NCBI GenBank assembly: GCA_020047725.1 | Contig: JAIFNM010000247.1 | Coordinates: 1 to 17,727 of the forward strand | Reading direction: 5' to 3' | Source: Betaproteobacteria bacterium | GTDB taxonomy: Bacteria > Pseudomonadota > Gammaproteobacteria > Burkholderiales > Rhodocyclaceae | DNA length: 17,727 bases | Part shown: positions 15,414-17,727 of the stretch, in pieces | Numbering within the stretch: position 1 is the first letter of the stretch | Layout of the letters: every line of letters begins with the position of its first letter | The notes under the pieces: generated by a model | What the model saw: only the letters and a program-made list of their open reading frames with translations | Databases searched by the model: none | Told to the model about the DNA's origin: nothing | Translations under genes and position numbers: made by a program

Positions 15414-16318
15414 CTGTTATTGAAGTTCTCGGACGTAATGGCGAGACTTTGCGTCGCGAGCGTCTTTTCACGATGCCTATCGTCATCGGACGCGGGTTCG
15501 AGGCGGATCTGGCGCTTGATGATCCTTATCTCGCTGCCAGACACCTTCTACTTGATGCAGATGAAGAAAACAGCTTCAGGCTGACTGATTTGGGAACGTT
15601 GAATGGTTTCTCGATCCCGGCGCGCGGCAACCAGCGCCAGGAAGCCACCGTCCACATCAATGCGGGCGACTCCATTCGACTGGGGCATACCCAAATACGC
15701 ATCTGGCGCTCTGATTCCGCCGTTGCTCCCGAGATCCTGGACAAGAGTACAACCGACACGCAAGGGTGGATCACTTTTGGTGTCTGGTTGCTGATGGCGC
15801 CGGGATTGATGAGCCTGCTGACGTGGGTCGACGCCACCGGCCCTGGCCGATATGGCGCTGTGAGTCTGGAATTTCTGACTTGGGCTGCCGCTGTATTGCT
15901 CTGGTCTGGTCTTTGGTGGGTGGCGTCGCGATCCGCGCATCGCATGACGACCTTTACCGCCCATGGAACCGTCGGAGCAAGCACATTATTCATCACCACT
16001 GTTAGCCTGTTTACTTTGAATACCGCCTTGTTCGTCTTTGATCTTTACCAATCAAACCATGGCGTTTGGTCAGCTATTGTTCTTGGTGCGTGCATCGCAC
16101 TGGGCGTATACCGTCACCTTCGACTGGTCAGTCGCAAATCCAGGCAGGCAATGCTCTCTGTATCGCTTGCCGTTGCTGTTGCTTTAATTGTTCCCCTGCA
16201 CTACACCCTGAAACAAAACGATCTCGACAAAATCGGTTTGATGGATATTCCAGAGCAACTGAGCTTGCCATGGATGCGGGTCGTTACTGGAGTCTCCCCT
16301 GAAGAATTCTTGAATTGA
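15401..16318 (+). CDS. FHA-domain membrane protein
   Basis: A 305-residue protein with an N-terminal forkhead-associated domain (about 5-104) and five predicted membrane helices (about 123-142, 152-174, 188-213, 222-238, 250-269). FHA domains bind phosphothreonine peptides in the cytoplasm. Here the key Gly30-Arg31 (VIGRGFE) and Asn68-Gly69 (DLGTLNGF) are present, but the usual Ser three residues before His48 is Ala45 (LAARH), so phosphate binding may be altered. With the FHA domain inside and five helices, the C-terminal tail (270-305) would be periplasmic, on the same side as the protease. The ATG lies inside the end of the protease gene, with GGAG eight bases upstream, giving a 13-base overlap. 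I do not recognise the membrane part. The pairing suggests that a phosphorylation signal is linked to a periplasmic proteolytic event, but no kinase or phosphatase gene is in view. Confidence 0.82.
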   Translation: METLAVIEVLGRNGETLRRERLFTMPIVIGRGFEADLALDDPYLAARHLLLDADEENSFRLTDLGTLNGFSIPARGNQRQEATVHINAGDSIRLGHTQIRIWRSDSAVAPEILDKSTTDTQGWITFGVWLLMAPGLMSLLTWVDATGPGRYGAVSLEFLTWAAAVLLWSGLWWVASRSAHRMTTFTAHGTVGASTLFITTVSLFTLNTALFVFDLYQSNHGVWSAIVLGACIALGVYRHLRLVSRKSRQAMLSVSLAVAVALIVPLHYTLKQNDLDKIGLMDIPEQLSLPWMRVVTGVSPEEFLN

Positions 16319-16354
16319 GATCGCTTGAATTTTTCCTTGAAATGCTTACAGGGA

Positions 16355-16600
16355 TTAAACGTCAGTTCGTCTACCCTTGGATACATTTTTTCTTTTGAAA
16401 ACAACCGAGAAGATCACGACGCCGAGTGCGATAAAGAGCAGGAACGGAACCAACATTTCGCTGATGGCACCTAGGCTTCCGCTTCTGGTCACTCCACCGT
16501 TCATCATCGTCCCGGTCGCAATTCCGCCACCGAATAACAGTACCAGCAAAGCAGAAACAACAGACGCGACAACAAGGGTTTGTCTGGTTGAGATGTTCAT
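16355..16600 (-). CDS. Small two-helix membrane protein, unknown function
   Basis: An 81-residue protein with two hydrophobic helices, at about 8-31 (TLVVASVVSALLVLLFGGGIA) and about 47-68 (EMLVPFLLFIALGVVIFSVVF), joined by a Gly/Thr-rich loop and followed by a basic tail (KRKNVSKGRR). By the positive-inside rule the tail is cytoplasmic. The start at 16600 is supported by AAGGAA eight bases upstream. The frame runs on to 16693 but that extension looks non-coding. It converges on the FHA gene with 36 bases between stops. I do not recognise the family. Small proteins of this kind are often accessory subunits or stress-induced, but nothing here shows which. Confidence 0.6.
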   Translation of the reverse strand: MNISTRQTLVVASVVSALLVLLFGGGIATGTMMNGGVTRSGSLGAISEMLVPFLLFIALGVVIFSVVFKRKNVSKGRRTDV

Positions 16601-17099
16601 GATGTGGGTTCCTTCGTGAATGAAAGAGCGAAGCCAGAGTTTCCTGGAAAATGGCCTGTGCTTGATTACATCCTCAATCTGAACTGTTGCCACTGACCAT
16701 ATCGTTTGCTGGACGACTCCGTATTTCCAATCGCCAGATCTTCGTTGTACACGTCAGCAATGACCCCGTCGGTACGCTACCGAACGGAATGTCTTTATCC
16801 ACCATTTGTGCTCCATAGCGGAAGTCAATGCTGTTACACAGAATATACAAAGTGCGTACGGTAACGCACAGAGCATAAATTGAACCGCCACTATCTTGAT
16901 CAGGTGTTCTTGCGATTGTTCATGTTGATCTGATCTCTGGGTATCGTATCAAACCACGCAACCGAGGCTGCCATACAATCTACGGTTGATTGTTTACTCG
17001 CCAGGAAATGACAAATGACATCGGTGGACCAAGTAAGCGTCAGATTTCTGACGATAGTAATTTATGTGTAGCAGGTTGTTTGAATCCAGGAGTAATCAA
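16601..17099. other. Intergenic region between the small membrane protein and the CopK-like gene
   Basis: About 500 bases with no convincing gene. It should hold promoters for both divergent genes. Seen: a hairpin GTGCGT-acggta-ACGCAC (16852-16869); a loose sigma70-like pair TTGATC (16925-16930) and TATCAA (16947-16952) at 16 bases, directed to the plus strand; a short direct repeat AATGACA-AATGACA (17007-17020); and the palindrome at 17038-17053. The frame that extends the membrane protein upstream to 16693 lacks a ribosome binding site. Confidence 0.4.
17038..17053. promoter_or_regulatory. 16-bp palindrome upstream of the CopK-like gene
   Basis: CGTCAGA-TT-TCTGACG is a perfect 7-bp inverted repeat with a two-base centre, 46 bases before the start codon. 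A possible -10 (TAATTT, 17057-17062) follows four bases later, so the palindrome would cover the -35 position. That suits a repressor or an activator. It does not match the CueR-type MerR sites I know. Confidence 0.5.
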
Positions 17100-17396
17100 A
17101 TGCTTAAGAAAATGTTGATGGTTGTCGCACTGAGTACCGTTCCGTTCTTCGCAGTTGCAGCCGAAATTGATGCCCGCAATGAAGCGACGAAAATGATCGA
17201 GATGCAAGACGGTTCGATCGTTTATGTCTTTAAAACCGGGAAGATGGCTGTTGAAAGCAAAATGGGGCGCGCCGTTAGCACGAAGGCCGGTACGGTCATG
17301 ACAGCCAAGGACGGCAGTAGCGTCACAATGGTTGGCAACGAAGTTGCACGTCTCGACACCTTGCTAAGAAAAGGCTTGAACGATTCGTCCAACTGA
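17100..17396 (+). CDS. copK: CopK-like periplasmic copper-binding protein
   Basis: A 98-residue precursor with a clear signal peptide (MLKKMLMVVALSTVPFFAVA, cut near residue 21), giving a mature protein of about 77 residues. The mature part follows CopK of Cupriavidus metallidurans, as I recall it: MQDGSIVYVFKTGKM (35-49), TVMTAKDG (65-72), MVGNEVARLD (77-86) and LLRKG (88-92). CopK binds Cu(I) with methionines, reported as Met28, 38, 44 and 54 of the mature protein, and Cu(II) cooperatively. Aligned here, 44 and 54 are kept (precursor Met67, Met77), but 28 is Val51 and 38 is Thr61; Met49 and Met55 are nearby. Copper affinity may therefore differ. ATG at 17100 has AGGAG seven bases upstream. 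No other cop or cus gene is in view. A plain membrane-sensor role cannot be excluded. Confidence 0.8.
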   Translation: MLKKMLMVVALSTVPFFAVAAEIDARNEATKMIEMQDGSIVYVFKTGKMAVESKMGRAVSTKAGTVMTAKDGSSVTMVGNEVARLDTLLRKGLNDSSN

Positions 17397-17727
17397 TCTG
17401 AGGACTGAACTTCGATAGCACTCGCCAGCGGCTCTTTCGGGAGCCGTTGACGTTTGCAAGAGGGATTTGAAAGTTCAGTTGACTTTAGTTTTTGTCTTCT
17501 TGAAGCCCACCTTAGCAAGCAATATGGATCGGAAAGAGCTCTCAAAATAAGCCATATTCCCAAGTTCTAAGCCGCAACCTGCCTTGACACACGTGACCTA
17601 AGCGATGAAACCGTAAGCATTCATCAGGTCTTGGCATATTTTTTCTTACCAAACCCTAACCGGTCTTTAACAACCCAACGTCATTATTCGCAGTTCAAGC
17701 TTTTGAAAGTGCGGCTACTGCGTTGAT
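17397..17727. other. Right-edge non-coding stretch
   Basis: After the copK stop there is a hairpin (listed separately), and beyond it I see no gene with a ribosome binding site up to the window edge. A TTGACA occurs at 17584-17589 without a -10 box at suitable distance. The next gene probably starts beyond the window. Confidence 0.35.
17426..17449 (+). terminator. Hairpin after the CopK-like gene
   Basis: CAGCGGCTC (17426-17434) pairs with GAGCCGTTG (17441-17449), including one G-T pair, across the loop TTTCGG. It lies 30 bases after the stop codon. Only a short T-containing stretch (ACGTTTGC) follows, so termination efficiency may be modest. Confidence 0.5.

Noticed and set aside
17222..17563. 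Minus-strand open frame of 113 codons opposite copK
   Set aside because: It lies against the conserved CopK-like coding sequence and includes the terminator hairpin; it is a shadow.
1..17727. CRISPR array, tRNA, rRNA, insertion sequence or phage genes
   Set aside because: No regularly spaced repeats, no tRNA-like cloverleaf noticed, and no transposase or integrase motif in any of the larger frames.

Overview
The window reads as an ordinary stretch of chromosome, by eye moderately GC-rich, from a Gram-negative proteobacterium. Periplasmic and envelope proteins with signal peptides, a CopK-type periplasmic copper protein, a soluble lytic transglycosylase and an MgtA-type Mg2+ ATPase together suggest a betaproteobacterium, perhaps of the Rhodocyclales, Nitrosomonadales or Burkholderiales. 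The taxonomic placement is inference from protein families only. I see no rRNA, tRNA, insertion sequence, integrase or CRISPR array.

Layout. (1) 1-641 (+): 3' part of a nucleotide-sugar pyrophosphorylase. (2) 797-4201 (-): an MgtA-type Mg2+ ATPase, then 18 bases downstream a Sel1/SLT lytic transglycosylase. (3) 4369-6169 (+), divergent from mgtA: three small stress or envelope proteins, namely a triple-BON protein, a glycine-rich membrane protein related to general stress protein 17M, and a PRC-barrel protein. A YpfH-like esterase follows at 6383-7030. (4) A perfect 23-bp inverted repeat (7068-7120) lies in the convergent gap. (5) 7139-12719 (-): a three-gene carbohydrate PTS unit in the order EIIA-HPr-EI fusion, PtsG-type EIICB with an extra C-terminal domain, and a CurA-type NADPH oxidoreductase. 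(6) 13089-13952 (+): a short-chain dehydrogenase behind a good sigma70-like promoter. (7) 14028-16318 (+): a periplasmic trypsin-like protease overlapping by 13 bases a five-helix membrane protein with an N-terminal FHA domain. (8) 16355-16600 (-): an 81-aa membrane protein. (9) 17100-17396 (+): a CopK-like periplasmic protein, with a 16-bp palindrome upstream and a hairpin downstream.

How the genes work together. The two large PTS genes carry every phosphotransfer step from PEP to a glucose-type sugar: EI (His476), HPr (His195), EIIA (His78) and EIIB (Cys431), then the EIIC channel. No separate ptsH, ptsI or crr gene is needed. The mgtA/BON/GSP17M/PRC block looks like an envelope or ion-stress locus. 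The protease-FHA pair looks like one translationally coupled signalling or secretion-related module of unknown purpose.

Most worth a second look: the PtsG-type protein ends in a second IIB-like domain in which the phosphorylatable cysteine is missing; the protease-FHA pair has an unrecognised four-cysteine C-terminal region in the protease; the CopK homologue lacks two of the four methionines reported to bind Cu(I); and several unexplained inverted repeats lie between genes.
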